A stretch of DNA of 64,000 nucleotides from positions 1 through 64,000 of the forward strand of contig CATLGV010000003.1 in assembly GCA_949948735.1 (NCBI GenBank), read 5' to 3'. Shown one piece after another: positions 9,370 to 18,068 of the stretch (position 1 is the first letter of the stretch; each line of letters starts with the position of its first letter). The notes below the pieces were generated by a model. The model saw only the letters and a list, made by a program, of their open reading frames with translations, searched no databases and was not told the origin of the DNA. Source of the stretch: an uncultured Lachnospiraceae bacterium. Lineage in GTDB: Bacteria > Bacillota > Clostridia > Lachnospirales > Lachnospiraceae. The translations under genes and the position numbers were made by a program.

Positions 9370-9804
9370 TTACCTGCTTTGAGCCAGAATATAATCAACC
9401 GCAGCCAGATACCCCGCCAGCCCCTGCCCGTATATCTGATAATCACAGGCATCCTTTGTCACGGAATTCTGACGGAAGGGCTCTCTCTTTGTAATATCCG
9501 AAATATGTATTTCCACCTTGGGCATCGTAAGGCTCGCCAGCGCATCCCGAATCGCGTACGAATAATGCGTATAGGCCCCCGGATTGATAACAATCCCCTC
9601 CGTGCCGTCAAAATAGGCCTCCTGCAGCCGGTCTATAATCGCGCCCTCGTGATTCGACTGAAAGCATTCCAGCTCACAGCCGCTCTCCTTTGCCTTATTC
9701 TGCAGCATATCCACCAGATACTGATAATCCTGCGTGCCGTAAATCCCCTGTTCCCGTATGCCGAGAAAGTTTAAATTGGGCCCGTTTATCACCAACAGCT
9801 TCAT
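9370..9804 (-). CDS. aroQ: Type II 3-dehydroquinate dehydratase
   Basis: Removes water from 3-dehydroquinate in the shikimate pathway to aromatic amino acids. The 144 residues match the small dodecameric class II enzyme. Visible motifs are VINGPNLNFLGIRE with the flexible active-site loop, ECFQSNHEG, NPGAYTHYSYAIRDAL and HISDITKREPFR. The ATG at 9804 overlaps the aroK stop as ATGA and matches the usual MKLLVINGPN start; an ATG two codons upstream (9810) is also possible. It is the last gene of yqeG-aroE-aroK-aroQ, so adjacent shikimate steps are co-expressed. Confidence 0.95.
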   Translation of the reverse strand: MKLLVINGPNLNFLGIREQGIYGTQDYQYLVDMLQNKAKESGCELECFQSNHEGAIIDRLQEAYFDGTEGIVINPGAYTHYSYAIRDALASLTMPKVEIHISDITKREPFRQNSVTKDACDYQIYGQGLAGYLAAVDYILAQSR

Positions 9805-10337
9805 TTGCATTCCTCCCTCCGATTCTTTACCATATCCGCTATCCGCTGCGCCGTTTCCGCCTGCCGCAGCCGGTCTACCGCAATCGTATACTGTGCGCCC
9901 GCCCGGTAAGCGGCGTCCCTTTGCTCCAGCATCTGGCGTATGCGCGCCAACGGATCCGCACAGCGCAGAAGCGGCCGCTTTGTATCCCCTTTGAGCCTGT
10001 TATATATCGTTTCCGGCGCCGCTTGCAGATAGACGACATACCCAAGCTGCCCCAGAAGCCTGCGGTTCTCCTCCCTGACGGGCATTCCGCCGCCCGTGGC
10101 AAGGACAAGCCCCTTCCTGCCTTCCCGAATCAATCGGGCAAGCAGCGCCGTCTCCATATCCCGAAAGGCCTCCTCGCCCTCCTGCTCAAATATGTCGTTG
10201 ATTGTCCTGCCCTGCTGCCGCTCTATCATTTCATCCGTATCCATAAAGGCATATCCGGCTATTCTTGCCAGGTTCTTTCCCACCGTAGATTTCCCGCTGC
10301 CCATATAGCCCATTAAAATAATATTTTCCACCTTCAC
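9801..10337 (-). CDS. aroK: Shikimate kinase
   Basis: Phosphorylates shikimate at the 3-OH with ATP. The 178 residues are the usual size. The P-loop is GYMGSGKSTVGKNLA near the N-terminus. DTDEMIERQQGRTI supplies the shikimate-binding Asp, and GGGMPVREENR the glycine-rich binding segment. The lid region has KRPLLR. It overlaps aroQ by 4 bp and follows aroE by 15 bp, so translation is probably coupled. Confidence 0.95.
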   Translation of the reverse strand: MKVENIILMGYMGSGKSTVGKNLARIAGYAFMDTDEMIERQQGRTINDIFEQEGEEAFRDMETALLARLIREGRKGLVLATGGGMPVREENRRLLGQLGYVVYLQAAPETIYNRLKGDTKRPLLRCADPLARIRQMLEQRDAAYRAGAQYTIAVDRLRQAETAQRIADMVKNRREECK

Positions 10338-10352
10338 CCTCCAATGCGAAAC

Positions 10353-11228
10353 CTATTTGCCCATACCCGCTCTGAGTCTCTCGTACAGGGCAAGCACCTG
10401 CTCCTGCGGCACCTTACAGCCGTTCCACAGCTCAAATGACGCCACCGCCTGATGCAAAAGCATCTTCAATCCGTTGTAGGCCGGCGCACCTGCGGCACGT
10501 GTAAGCCGCATAAATTTTGTCTCCCACGGGTTGTAAATCAAATCATAGCCGGCGCTTACATGACGGTAAAACGCCGCGTCCTCAATCACCGCGCTTTCCG
10601 TATCCGGAAATAATCCGATACTCGTGCTCTGTATCACAAGATACCGCCTGTCCCCCTCAAGCAGCCTGCCATAATCGCCAAGCGCCACTGCCTCAACGCA
10701 GTCCGTTCCAAGTCCCGCGCGAATCTCCTCTGCGGCCTTTGCAGCCTTATCTACGCTTCTGTTGAGCAGATACACGCTTTTCGCCCCGTTTGACACGCAT
10801 AAAAAGGCCGCCATCCGACCCGCGCCGCCGGCGCCCAGAATAATGACATCCGTGTCGCAAATCTTAATCCCGTCGCTTTGCATCGCGCGCAGCAATCCGG
10901 TCATATCCGTGTTATAGCCCTTATAACCGCCGTCCGTCCGCACAAGCGTATTGACCGCGCCTATCTTTTCCGCCATCGAATCCATATCGGTCAGATACGG
11001 TATCACCTCCTGCTTGTACGGCACCGTGACATTCATGCCGAGAAGATTCAGGGCATACGCCCCCCTTACGGCGTCGGCAAGCTGCCCCTGCGCGACCCGA
11101 AGCGGCACATATATCATGTTATAGCCCAGCTGCTCCGCCAGCGTATTGTGTATCATCGGCGACATGGTATGCTCCACCGGATTGCCAATCAAGCCGCACG
11201 TACGGGTTGTTCCGTTTACCTCAGTCAT
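10353..11228 (-). CDS. aroE: Shikimate dehydrogenase
   Basis: Reduces 3-dehydroshikimate to shikimate with NADPH. The 291 residues have the substrate-binding N-domain (GLIGNPVEHTMSPMIHN; NVTVPYKQ with the catalytic Lys) and the Rossmann domain with GAGGAGRMAAFL. LLNRSVDKAAKAAEEI marks the nucleotide-binding loop. The start overlaps the end of the HAD phosphatase gene by 8 bp. It sits upstream of aroK and aroQ in the same transcription unit. Confidence 0.96.
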   Translation of the reverse strand: MTEVNGTTRTCGLIGNPVEHTMSPMIHNTLAEQLGYNMIYVPLRVAQGQLADAVRGAYALNLLGMNVTVPYKQEVIPYLTDMDSMAEKIGAVNTLVRTDGGYKGYNTDMTGLLRAMQSDGIKICDTDVIILGAGGAGRMAAFLCVSNGAKSVYLLNRSVDKAAKAAEEIRAGLGTDCVEAVALGDYGRLLEGDRRYLVIQSTSIGLFPDTESAVIEDAAFYRHVSAGYDLIYNPWETKFMRLTRAAGAPAYNGLKMLLHQAVASFELWNGCKVPQEQVLALYERLRAGMGK

Positions 11229-11769
11229 TTCCGCGTTCTCCCCTTTCCTGATCTGCCGCGCCGTTTAGGGCCTTTGAAGCATATCTTTTGTAAAAAAACA
11301 GTACAATCCACTCCAAGCGGCGCTTCAGGACAATCTGAATCTCTTCCTTCGGATGTATGGGCTTTACCAGAATCGAATATATGCCCGCCCGATTCGCCCC
11401 CCAGATGTCCGTAAAAATCTGATCGCCAATAAACAGCGTGGTATCCGCAGCCGTCCCCATCCGGCGCATTGCTTCCCTGTAATTTTGCGGGTTCGGTTTC
11501 CCCGCTTTATAAATATAAGGCGCGTCAACCGCGTCGCAGAACATCTTCACACGCGGCTCCTTATTATTGGAAAGCATAACAACCCGATACCCGATTTCCT
11601 TAAGTCGCACAAAAAGCGCAGACGCACGCTCGTCCGCAGGCGCGCCGTGCGGCACCAGCGTATTGTCGATATCAAAGATGACGCCCCGGTATCCGCGGCC
11701 ATACATTCCCTCAAAATCTATTTCATAAGTAGAAGCAAGATATTCCTTCGGATACAATCCCTGCAGCAT
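11221..11769 (-). CDS. YqeG family HAD-IIIA phosphatase
   Basis: A 182-residue cytoplasmic protein of the YqeG group of HAD-superfamily phosphatases. HAD motif I is FDIDNTLVPHG, motif II VVMLSNNKE, and the C-terminal motif FIGDQIFTDIWGANRAGI. In many Firmicutes yqeG neighbours aroE and the GTPase yqeH; here only aroE follows, with an 8-bp overlap. In other organisms members have phosphatidylglycerophosphate phosphatase activity (GEP4-like), but the substrate here is not known. Confidence 0.88.
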   Translation of the reverse strand: MLQGLYPKEYLASTYEIDFEGMYGRGYRGVIFDIDNTLVPHGAPADERASALFVRLKEIGYRVVMLSNNKEPRVKMFCDAVDAPYIYKAGKPNPQNYREAMRRMGTAADTTLFIGDQIFTDIWGANRAGIYSILVKPIHPKEEIQIVLKRRLEWIVLFFYKRYASKALNGAADQERGERGND

Positions 11770-11823
11770 TCCCCAAAGCCTCCTTATTTAAAGCTATCTA
11801 TTAAAGCTTCCTCCCGTGCCCTC

Positions 11824-12585
11824 TTACTCAATATTGGCCGCCTCCAGCAGAAGCCTCGTGTAATCCGTCTGCGGATTGCGATAGACACCGTCCACCTCTC
11901 CCTGTTCCAGAAGCACGCCGTCCTTCATTATCATCACCCTGTCACACATCTGATAAACGACCCGCAAATCATGGGAAATAAAAAGAATGGAAATCCCCAT
12001 CTGTGCATGGAGCTTCAAAAGAAGCCGGATAATCTGTGCCTGTATCGTAACATCCAGCGCCGAGACCGGCTCATCGGCTATCAGAAATTCCGTGTCGCAC
12101 AGAAGCGCCGCCGCAATCGCGACGCGCTGCCGCTGGCCGCCCGACAGCTCTCCGGGATAATGCTCCTTGATTTTTGCATCGAGTCCCACTCTTGCAAGCA
12201 TCTCATCCACGCGACGGCTGCGCGCCTCGCGCGAAAGCCTTTCGCTCCCCTTCTTTACCCGCAGCGGCTCCTCCAAAATCCATCCGATTCTTTTGGAAGG
12301 ATTCAACGAGGCGTACGGATCCTGGAACACCATCTGCGGATTCCGGCATCGCAGGCGGATTCGGCCGTCAAATTGCTTCTGCATGCCCAGAATCGCCTTT
12401 GCAAGCGTCGTTTTGCCGCAGCCGCTCTCGCCCACCAGCCCCAGAATCTCGCCCTTCTTCATGGAAAAAGAAACATCCTTAAGAACATGCTGCCGGTCCG
12501 CGCGCCTTGAAGTAATTTTCCCCAGAATATTCCCCTTATTCGTATAATACACGTTTAAGCCGTCAACTTCCAGTATATTTTCCAT
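11824..12585 (-). CDS. Oligopeptide/dipeptide ABC transporter ATPase (OppF/DppF type)
   Basis: One of two ATPases that power the peptide-type importer encoded here. The 253 residues contain Walker A GESGCGKTTLAKAI, the signature LSGGQRQRVAIAAAL, Walker B FLIADEPVSALD, and an H-loop in FISHDLRVV. The ATG at 12585 matches the usual ENILEVDGLNVYY start, with AAGGAG upstream; a 15-codon extension is unlikely. It is the last gene of the operon substrate-binding protein, DppB, DppC, DppD, DppF. It lacks the long C-terminal oligopeptide-transporter extension of classical OppF, so dipeptides, nickel or other small ligands are also possible cargo. Confidence 0.9.
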   Translation of the reverse strand: MENILEVDGLNVYYTNKGNILGKITSRRADRQHVLKDVSFSMKKGEILGLVGESGCGKTTLAKAILGMQKQFDGRIRLRCRNPQMVFQDPYASLNPSKRIGWILEEPLRVKKGSERLSREARSRRVDEMLARVGLDAKIKEHYPGELSGGQRQRVAIAAALLCDTEFLIADEPVSALDVTIQAQIIRLLLKLHAQMGISILFISHDLRVVYQMCDRVMIMKDGVLLEQGEVDGVYRNPQTDYTRLLLEAANIE

Positions 12586-12658
12586 AAAGTCAACCCTACT
12601 CCTTCCATAGCCAGCTGTTCTCACCGCCATTGGGCCTCAGACTTCCTGTACCCGGCCC

Positions 12659-13468
12659 TCAGAATTGCTGCAGCTTTTCCATTCTGGGTATCGCGCCGAT
12701 AAGCTCCTTTGTGTAGGCCTGCCTGGGATGCGTAAAGATTTCATGCGAATCCCCCTCCTCCACAACCCTGCCGTCATGCATGACCAGTATCCTGCCGCAC
12801 AGCTTCCTTACAAGGCTCAGGTCATGGGAAATAAACAGAATAGACGTATTCTTCTCCCGATTCAGCTTTTGCAGAAGCTTTACAATCTGAAGCTGGATGG
12901 TAACGTCCAGCGCCGTCGTCGGTTCATCCGCTATCAGGAGCCTGGGATCGCAAATCATTGCCGACGCCGTCATCACGCGCTGCCGCATGCCGCCCGAAAG
13001 CTCATGCGGGTATTTTTTATAAATGACCTCGGGCTCGTCAAGCTCCACGCTTTTAAGGCATTCAATCGCCAGCGCATAGCGCTGCTCCCGGCTCAGCTGC
13101 GGACGATGGATGCGCAGGCTCTCCTCCACCTGCCATCCGATTTTTTTGACAGGATTTAGCGACGTCATCGGCTCCTGAAAAATAATCCCGATATCATCCC
13201 CCTGAAGCCTTCGAAGCTCCGAACGCCCCGCATGCAGGATTTCCGTCCCTTCAAAATAGATTTCCCCGCTGATTTTCATATCATGCCGCCGCAAAAGCCC
13301 CGCAATCGCCATCGCCGTCATGGATTTTCCCGATCCGGATTCTCCCACGATTCCCAGGATTTCTCCACGATTCAGCCTCATGCTCAGCCCGCTTACAACA
13401 CGCTCCGGCGCGTCATGGTCATGGAATTCTATATTCAGATCCTTGATTTCCAGCAGCAAATCTTCCAT
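12659..13468 (-). CDS. Oligopeptide/dipeptide ABC transporter ATPase (OppD/DppD type)
   Basis: The partner ATPase of the importer. The 269 residues contain Walker [15 protein letters not shown], a Q-loop in [12 protein letters not shown], the signature [10 protein letters not shown], Walker [17 protein letters not shown] and the switch His in FISHDLSLV. It follows the DppC permease by 8 bp and precedes the second ATPase by 73 bp. The two ATPases are clear paralogues. Each lacks the Fe-S-bearing C-terminal extension of longer OppD proteins. Confidence 0.9.
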   Translation of the reverse strand: MEDLLLEIKDLNIEFHDHDAPERVVSGLSMRLNRGEILGIVGESGSGKSMTAMAIAGLLRRHDMKISGEIYFEGTEILHAGRSELRRLQGDDIGIIFQEPMTSLNPVKKIGWQVEESLRIHRPQLSREQRYALAIECLKSVELDEPEVIYKKYPHELSGGMRQRVMTASAMICDPRLLIADEPTTALDVTIQLQIVKLLQKLNREKNTSILFISHDLSLVRKLCGRILVMHDGRVVEEGDSHEIFTHPRQAYTKELIGAIPRMEKLQQF

Positions 13469-13476
13469 ATTTCCCG

Positions 13477-14277
13477 TTACCTTTCTTTGATTCCATCCGC
13501 CAGAAGCGAAAAGCCCAGCACCATCAAGATAATCATAAGCCCCGGAAAAACCGCGTAATTCGGTGCGGAAAAGAGATAGGTCTGCGCCTCCGAGAGCATA
13601 CTGCCAAGACTCGCGTCCGGCGGCTGCACGCCAATCCCGAGATAGCTCATCCCCGCCTCCGCAAGCACCGCGTTGTTAAACCCAATCATAACGGAGGAAA
13701 GCATCACCGTCAGGGTATTGGGCAGAATGTGGACAAAAATGATTCGGAGGTTGGAAACGCCGGCAAGCCGTGCGCTTTTGACATAATCCATATCACGGTA
13801 TTTGATAAACTCGCCCCGCACAATACGCGCAAAGCTCGGAATAAAAGCAATCCCCAGCGCAAGCACAACATTATACTTTCCGGTGCCAAAGATACTCACA
13901 AACACCAGCGCAAGCAGAATGCTCGGAAAGGCAAAAACCACATCGTTGACGCGCATCAGAACCTCATCCAGCCAGCCGCCGTAATAGCCGGTAAAGGCGC
14001 CCACAACAGTTCCGCAGACAACGCCGATTACCACTGTCGCAAGCGCAATCAGGAAGGTGTTCCCCATTCCCTTGAGCACTCTTGAGAAAATGTCGCGTCC
14101 GAAATTGTCGCAGCCCATAATATGCCGCAGGCCCGGCGCCGCAAGCTTTGCGCTGTTATCCATTGCGGTCGGATTATACGGCGTATAAAAAAATCCAATC
14201 ACAATCAGCAGCAGCATGATACCGGTTATCACTGCGCCTATTCTGAAATTGACAGGATATGCCTTCCATTTTTTCAT
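13477..14277 (-). CDS. ABC transporter permease (DppC/OppC type)
   Basis: An inner-membrane permease of 266 residues with about six membrane helices; the first is IGAVITGIMLLLIVIGFFY. The cytoplasmic EAA loop reads SARLAGVSNLRIIFVHILPN, where the ATPase docks. It pairs with the DppB-type permease, but 200 bp and a folded repeat element (14324-14467) lie between them, which is unusual for these two subunits. The start is the ATG at 14277. Confidence 0.92.
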   Translation of the reverse strand: MKKWKAYPVNFRIGAVITGIMLLLIVIGFFYTPYNPTAMDNSAKLAAPGLRHIMGCDNFGRDIFSRVLKGMGNTFLIALATVVIGVVCGTVVGAFTGYYGGWLDEVLMRVNDVVFAFPSILLALVFVSIFGTGKYNVVLALGIAFIPSFARIVRGEFIKYRDMDYVKSARLAGVSNLRIIFVHILPNTLTVMLSSVMIGFNNAVLAEAGMSYLGIGVQPPDASLGSMLSEAQTYLFSAPNYAVFPGLMIILMVLGFSLLADGIKER

Positions 14278-14323
14278 TCTTGCACCATGCCCCTTTTCAA
14301 GCTCTTCATACGCTAACCGCTAT

Positions 14324-14467
14324 GTCGCAGCAAAGCTGCGACTCAAATCTGAGCGGAGAATGCCTGTTTTCTGGGCATTCTCTGGTGTGAGAAAAGTCTG
14401 CTGCGCAGACTTAGTACTTCTTAACGAAGCAGCTTCTGCTGCTGAGTTTTAGAAGTTCTTCTCACAC
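14324..14467. repeat. Multi-hairpin repeat-like element inside the peptide importer operon
   Basis: Seen directly: four local hairpins packed in 144 bp. GTCGCAG pairs with CTGCGAC (14324-14342). GAGAATGCC pairs with GGGCATTCTC (14356-14382). AAGTCTG pairs with CAGACTT (14394-14412). GCAGC pairs with GCTGC (14429-14442) inside ACTTCT/AGAAGT (14416-14456). An outer pair, GTGTGAGAA (14385-14393) with TTCTCACAC (14459-14467), encloses the last two. There are no T runs, so it is not a simple terminator. It looks like a mobile REP/MITE-like unit or a structured RNA that may tune dppC relative to dppB. Confidence 0.6.
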
Positions 14468-14477
14468 TGCCGCCCCC

Positions 14478-15425
14478 TCAGCGTCCGCCCACGCTGATAC
14501 GCGGATCCGCAATCTGATAGATAATGTCCACGCAAAAGTTCGTTACAATAACTACCGCCGCAATCAGTACGATAACCGCTTCCACGACCGGATAATCGCG
14601 ATATGAAATCGAGGTCAGAAGAATCCGCCCGATTCCCGGAATATTAAAAACCTGCTCGATCACAATACTGCCCACGAGCATGTCCGCAAGCGTCATCCCC
14701 CACAGGGTAATCACCGGTATCATAGCATTGCGCAGCACATGCTTATACAGGACCCCCCGGGTGTCGTTTCCTTTACTGTACGCCGTCCTTACATAGTCCT
14801 TTGCGGCTTCCTCTATGCATGAACCGCGCAGCAGCTTTACCGACATCGCGATTTTAGGCAGCGCTATCGCAATACAGGGAAAAATCAGATATGAAATAAA
14901 TCTCCAGAAATCCGTCTCATAGGAAACAAAACCGCCGGGCGTAAACAACTTCAGCACCAGACCGAATATATAGGTAAGGACGATGCCCATAAAGAAATGC
15001 GGCACCGACATCATAATCTGATTGACGACCATAATCAGCCGGTCTATGCGCCGGCCGCTGTTCATGGCGGTATAAACGCCAAGCGGCAGCGATACCACAA
15101 CCATCATCGCAAACGAAATCAGCGCCATCATCACGGTAATCGGCAGCTTCGAAGAAATCATATCCGCTACCGGCATTTTGTACTTGTAGGAAACGCCGAA
15201 GTCTCCCCGCACAAAGTTGGCCAGCCACTCAAAATACCGCTCCAAAAAGGGGCGGTTGAGTCCAAGCTGCTCCCGCAGCGCTTCCAGCCGCTCCGGTGTG
15301 GAATCGGTCCCCAGCGCCGCCAGCGCCGCGTCCCCGGGGATAATGTCAAAAGCAAAGTAGACGAGAAATGAAATACTCAGAAGCGTTATCAACATCGTCA
15401 CAAGCTTTTTTGCCGCATATTTCAT
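14478..15425 (-). CDS. ABC transporter permease (DppB/OppB type)
   Basis: The second permease subunit, 315 residues and about six membrane helices. The N-terminal helix (LVTMLITLLSISFLVYFAF) is followed by the conserved periplasmic segment DIIPGDAALAALGTDSTPE. The EAA loop includes RTAYSKGNDTRGVLYKHVL. The C-terminal end, VDIIYQIADPRI, is standard for the family. It follows the substrate-binding lipoprotein gene by 40 bp and is the second gene of the operon. Confidence 0.93.
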   Translation of the reverse strand: MKYAAKKLVTMLITLLSISFLVYFAFDIIPGDAALAALGTDSTPERLEALREQLGLNRPFLERYFEWLANFVRGDFGVSYKYKMPVADMISSKLPITVMMALISFAMMVVVSLPLGVYTAMNSGRRIDRLIMVVNQIMMSVPHFFMGIVLTYIFGLVLKLFTPGGFVSYETDFWRFISYLIFPCIAIALPKIAMSVKLLRGSCIEEAAKDYVRTAYSKGNDTRGVLYKHVLRNAMIPVITLWGMTLADMLVGSIVIEQVFNIPGIGRILLTSISYRDYPVVEAVIVLIAAVVIVTNFCVDIIYQIADPRISVGGR

Positions 15426-15465
15426 ATTCCCGTCTCCTTTATATGTCCACCGCGCCCCGCGGTCC

Positions 15466-17001
15466 CTATTCTACAATATAAAGCTTCGCCAGATCCTGGA
15501 TATAAAGCGGATAAAATTCATATCCCGCGTATTTCTTATTGATGGCTACCAGCTCGCACATATCCTGAATATATACATTTGCCGCCGTCAGCGTCAGAAT
15601 CGTCTCGCACTCCTTGTAATGTACCGTAGCCGCTTCGTCGTCCCCGACCGCTTCTGCCGCCAGCGCCTTTTCGTACTCGGCGTCATATTCGGCATTGCTG
15701 TAATTGATAAAATTATTATGCGCATCCGAACGGAATCTGCTGAGCATCGCTCCCGCGGTCAGCGTGGATGCATCCACACCGACTACCGTCGCCTCAAAAT
15801 CCCGGTTCTGGTAAACGTCGCTGAGCCAGCTCTCCCACTCAATCAGCTCGATGTTGGCCGTAACGCCGATTTTCTTGTACTGCTCCGCAAGCACCTGCGC
15901 CGTGTCAACGTGCTGCTGATAATTGGAGGGCACCTTGACCGTAAAGCTGAAGCCGTTCGGATATCCGGCCTCTGTCAGCAGCGCCTTTGCCTTCTCCACA
16001 TCCGTAGCGTACACATCGTTCAGCTCTTCCATATAATACTTGCCAAACGCAGGGAACATGCTGCTCCCGACAGGCGTCCCCTTGCCCTCCGATACAAAGT
16101 CCAGGATCTCCTGTTTGTCTACCGCATAGCACAGCGCCTGACGGACAAGCTCGTTGTCAAACGGCTCTACCGCGTTATTTAAATACATGCCCTGTACGAG
16201 GTTCATCGTCCCCTCCAGAAGCTCGAACTTGTCGCTGAGCGCGGCAGCCTGTGCAGTCGACACCCTTGCCATCATATCCACCGCACCGCCTTCAAGGTTC
16301 ATTACAATCGCGTCGGAATCCGCGATAACCTTTAACGTCACGTTTTTGATATGCGCCTTCTCACCCCAGTAATCGTCAAAGCTCTCAAGGACAACATTCT
16401 CCTGCAGAGAGCGCGATACAAACTTATACGGACCGGTACCGATTGGATTCGTCTCCAAATCCGCCACATCGGCAGGTACGATTGCCGCCTCGATTGTCGC
16501 GCAAATCGCCAGAAATACCGTGCTCGGCTCCTTCAAGCGGATAACAATGGACCTGTCATCCGGCGTCTCCACGCTCTCAATATTGGAAAACGCCGATATC
16601 AACGGGTCTCCCCCGTTTAAACCGGCGCATTTTTCAATCGAATACTTTACATCCGCCACCGTAACAGGGTTGCCATTGTGGAATTGAATACCGTCTCTTA
16701 ACGTAAACGTGTAGGTTGCTCCACCGTCTGACATCGTATAGCCGCTTGCTACCGCAGGGATAAGATTGCCATCGCTGTCCGGCTTATACAAGCCTTCATA
16801 GATATTGAACAGGATTTCCTGTGTTCCCGAGCCCTCTGCTATGTTGGGGTCCAGGCTGCTTAAATCCTGCGGAATACCGATCGCAATCCGTGAAGAGTCT
16901 CCATCCTCCTTATCACCTGCGCATCCGCCCAGTGCAACAGTCAGTGTAAGCAACATGCTTACGAAAAGAACCTTACTGAATTTGTGTCTTCTCTTAGTCA
17001 T
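15466..17001 (-). CDS. Peptide/solute-binding lipoprotein, ABC importer (SBP family 5)
   Basis: An extracytoplasmic binding protein of 511 residues. The lipoprotein signal ends in LTVALGGC, with the lipidated Cys at 27, so it is membrane-anchored (Lgt is encoded at 20330). Family-5 features are IGIPQDLSSLDPNIAEGSGTQ, FTLRDGIQFHNGNPVTVADVKYS and NPIGTGPYKFVS. It is first in the operon with two permeases and two ATPases. TATACT at about 50 bp upstream could be a -10 box, but no clear -35 was found. Ligand class is peptide-like by family; the actual ligand is unknown. Confidence 0.93.
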   Translation of the reverse strand: MTKRRHKFSKVLFVSMLLTLTVALGGCAGDKEDGDSSRIAIGIPQDLSSLDPNIAEGSGTQEILFNIYEGLYKPDSDGNLIPAVASGYTMSDGGATYTFTLRDGIQFHNGNPVTVADVKYSIEKCAGLNGGDPLISAFSNIESVETPDDRSIVIRLKEPSTVFLAICATIEAAIVPADVADLETNPIGTGPYKFVSRSLQENVVLESFDDYWGEKAHIKNVTLKVIADSDAIVMNLEGGAVDMMARVSTAQAAALSDKFELLEGTMNLVQGMYLNNAVEPFDNELVRQALCYAVDKQEILDFVSEGKGTPVGSSMFPAFGKYYMEELNDVYATDVEKAKALLTEAGYPNGFSFTVKVPSNYQQHVDTAQVLAEQYKKIGVTANIELIEWESWLSDVYQNRDFEATVVGVDASTLTAGAMLSRFRSDAHNNFINYSNAEYDAEYEKALAAEAVGDDEAATVHYKECETILTLTAANVYIQDMCELVAINKKYAGYEFYPLYIQDLAKLYIVE

Positions 17002-17093
17002 GCTTTACTCCTTTTCTTTACAATATGTAATTGTTACCGTTAAAGTATAGTCTTAAAAAGTACCATCTTCACAGCCGTGATAATTGTATACAA

Positions 17094-17119
17094 AAAACGG
17101 CAAAAAATCAAGCCGTTTT
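17094..17119 (-). terminator. Distal terminator downstream of nrdR
   Basis: AAAACGGC (17094-17101) pairs with GCCGTTTT (17112-17119). On the minus strand the stem is followed by a T6 run. It lies beyond the stronger twin hairpin and before the start of the peptide importer operon. Confidence 0.55.
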
Positions 17120-17149
17120 GGCAACTCTCTTGTATAAATTTCCATACAA

Positions 17150-17197
17150 AAACGCAGGCCCGGCGGCCTGCGTTCAAAGGATATGCAGACAAGCAGC
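17150..17197 (-). terminator. Twin-hairpin terminator of nrdR, copy A of a dispersed repeat
   Basis: The first hairpin, CGCAGGC/GCCTGCG (17153-17172), is followed on the minus strand by T5. A GTTCAAAG linker and a second hairpin, ATATGC/GCATAT (ending 17197), complete the unit. The same arrangement and linker recur at 58011-58075, so the conservation extends past the palindrome. Confidence 0.7.
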
Positions 17198-17234
17198 ATA
17201 TTCTTTCCTGATTGTTTCTGCTTTTATCACTTTT

Positions 17235-17693
17235 TTATTTATCCAGTATCTTCTTCAGCTCATCCATAAACGTATTGATGTCTTTAAATTCCCGGTATAC
17301 CGACGCAAAGCGCACATAGGCGACCGCGTCGAGCTCCTTGAGCTTGCTCATAACGATTTCCCCGATTACCTGGCTGGGTATCTCCTTATCCTCTTTATTA
17401 AAAATCTCTGTTTCCACAGAGTCCACCAGCCGGTTAATGTCATCGGCGCTGACCGGCCGTTTATGGCAGGCGCGGAAAACCCCTCCTTCTATCTTGGAAC
17501 GGTCGTATGCCTCCCGGTTGTTATCCTTTTTAATAATGATAAGGGGAATCGTCTCCACCTTCTCATAGGTTGTAAAGCGCTTGGCGCATTCATCGCATAC
17601 CCGCCTCCTGCGAATCGAATTATTCTCCTCGGCAGGTCTCGAATCGATCACTCTGGTATTCTCATGGCCGCAAAATGGACATTTCATCTTCAA
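17235..17693 (-). CDS. nrdR: Transcriptional repressor NrdR
   Basis: A nucleotide-sensing zinc-finger/ATP-cone repressor of ribonucleotide reductase genes. The 152 residues match the family. The zinc ribbon has CPFCGHENTRVIDSRP and CDECAKRF. The ATP-cone begins near PLIIIKKDNNREAYDR. The C-terminal tail, FASVYREFKDINTFMDELK, is standard. No nrd genes or NrdR boxes were found in the window, so its targets lie elsewhere. It follows the YmxH-type gene by 73 bp on the same strand. Confidence 0.96.
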   Translation of the reverse strand: MKMKCPFCGHENTRVIDSRPAEENNSIRRRRVCDECAKRFTTYEKVETIPLIIIKKDNNREAYDRSKIEGGVFRACHKRPVSADDINRLVDSVETEIFNKEDKEIPSQVIGEIVMSKLKELDAVAYVRFASVYREFKDINTFMDELKKILDK

Positions 17694-17766
17694 CCTCCAA
17701 AATCTGATAATTGGCTCAATTGTCTTATTATTTCAGTATAATGGAAGTTTCTGCCTGTGTCAACCG

Positions 17767-17994
17767 TCATATATCCACTAATATAATATCCGGCCCGATT
17801 TGCCGTATGCACTGAAACGGAATAACGATCACGGAATCGTCCGTCAGCATCCCCCAGATTCCCTTACAGCCCGGCACCATAATTTTGCAGATACATCCCT
17901 TGCATTCGTCGAATTCCATGTTGCAGACATGCCCAAGCCGCTTACAGTCCTTAATGCTGATAACTTCCTTTTTCTTAAAATCCGAATATAACAA
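17767..17994 (-). CDS. YlmC/YmxH family sporulation protein
   Basis: A 75-residue protein of the PRC-barrel-like YlmC/YmxH family found in spore-forming Firmicutes; its molecular role is unknown. The signature is SDFKKKEVISIKDCKRLG near the N-terminus, with FQCIRQIGPDIILVDI at the end. The start is taken as TTG at 17994 (MLYSDFKKKEV), because it follows GGGGGGAG and matches family length; a GTG at 18018 would add eight residues. Cys residues are unusually frequent (CKGCICK). Confidence 0.82.
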   Translation of the reverse strand: MLYSDFKKKEVISIKDCKRLGHVCNMEFDECKGCICKIMVPGCKGIWGMLTDDSVIVIPFQCIRQIGPDIILVDI

Positions 17995-18068
17995 AAAACT
18001 CCCCCCGCACAAAGACACTTAATATATTGTATGTCTCTGCACAGGGAGAGTGCGTTGTTCATGGAAAA

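Noticed and set aside
11353..12510. Long plus-strand open frame over the HAD and ABC genes
   Set aside because: It overlaps strongly conserved minus-strand genes and its translation is a basic, low-complexity shadow with no family motif.
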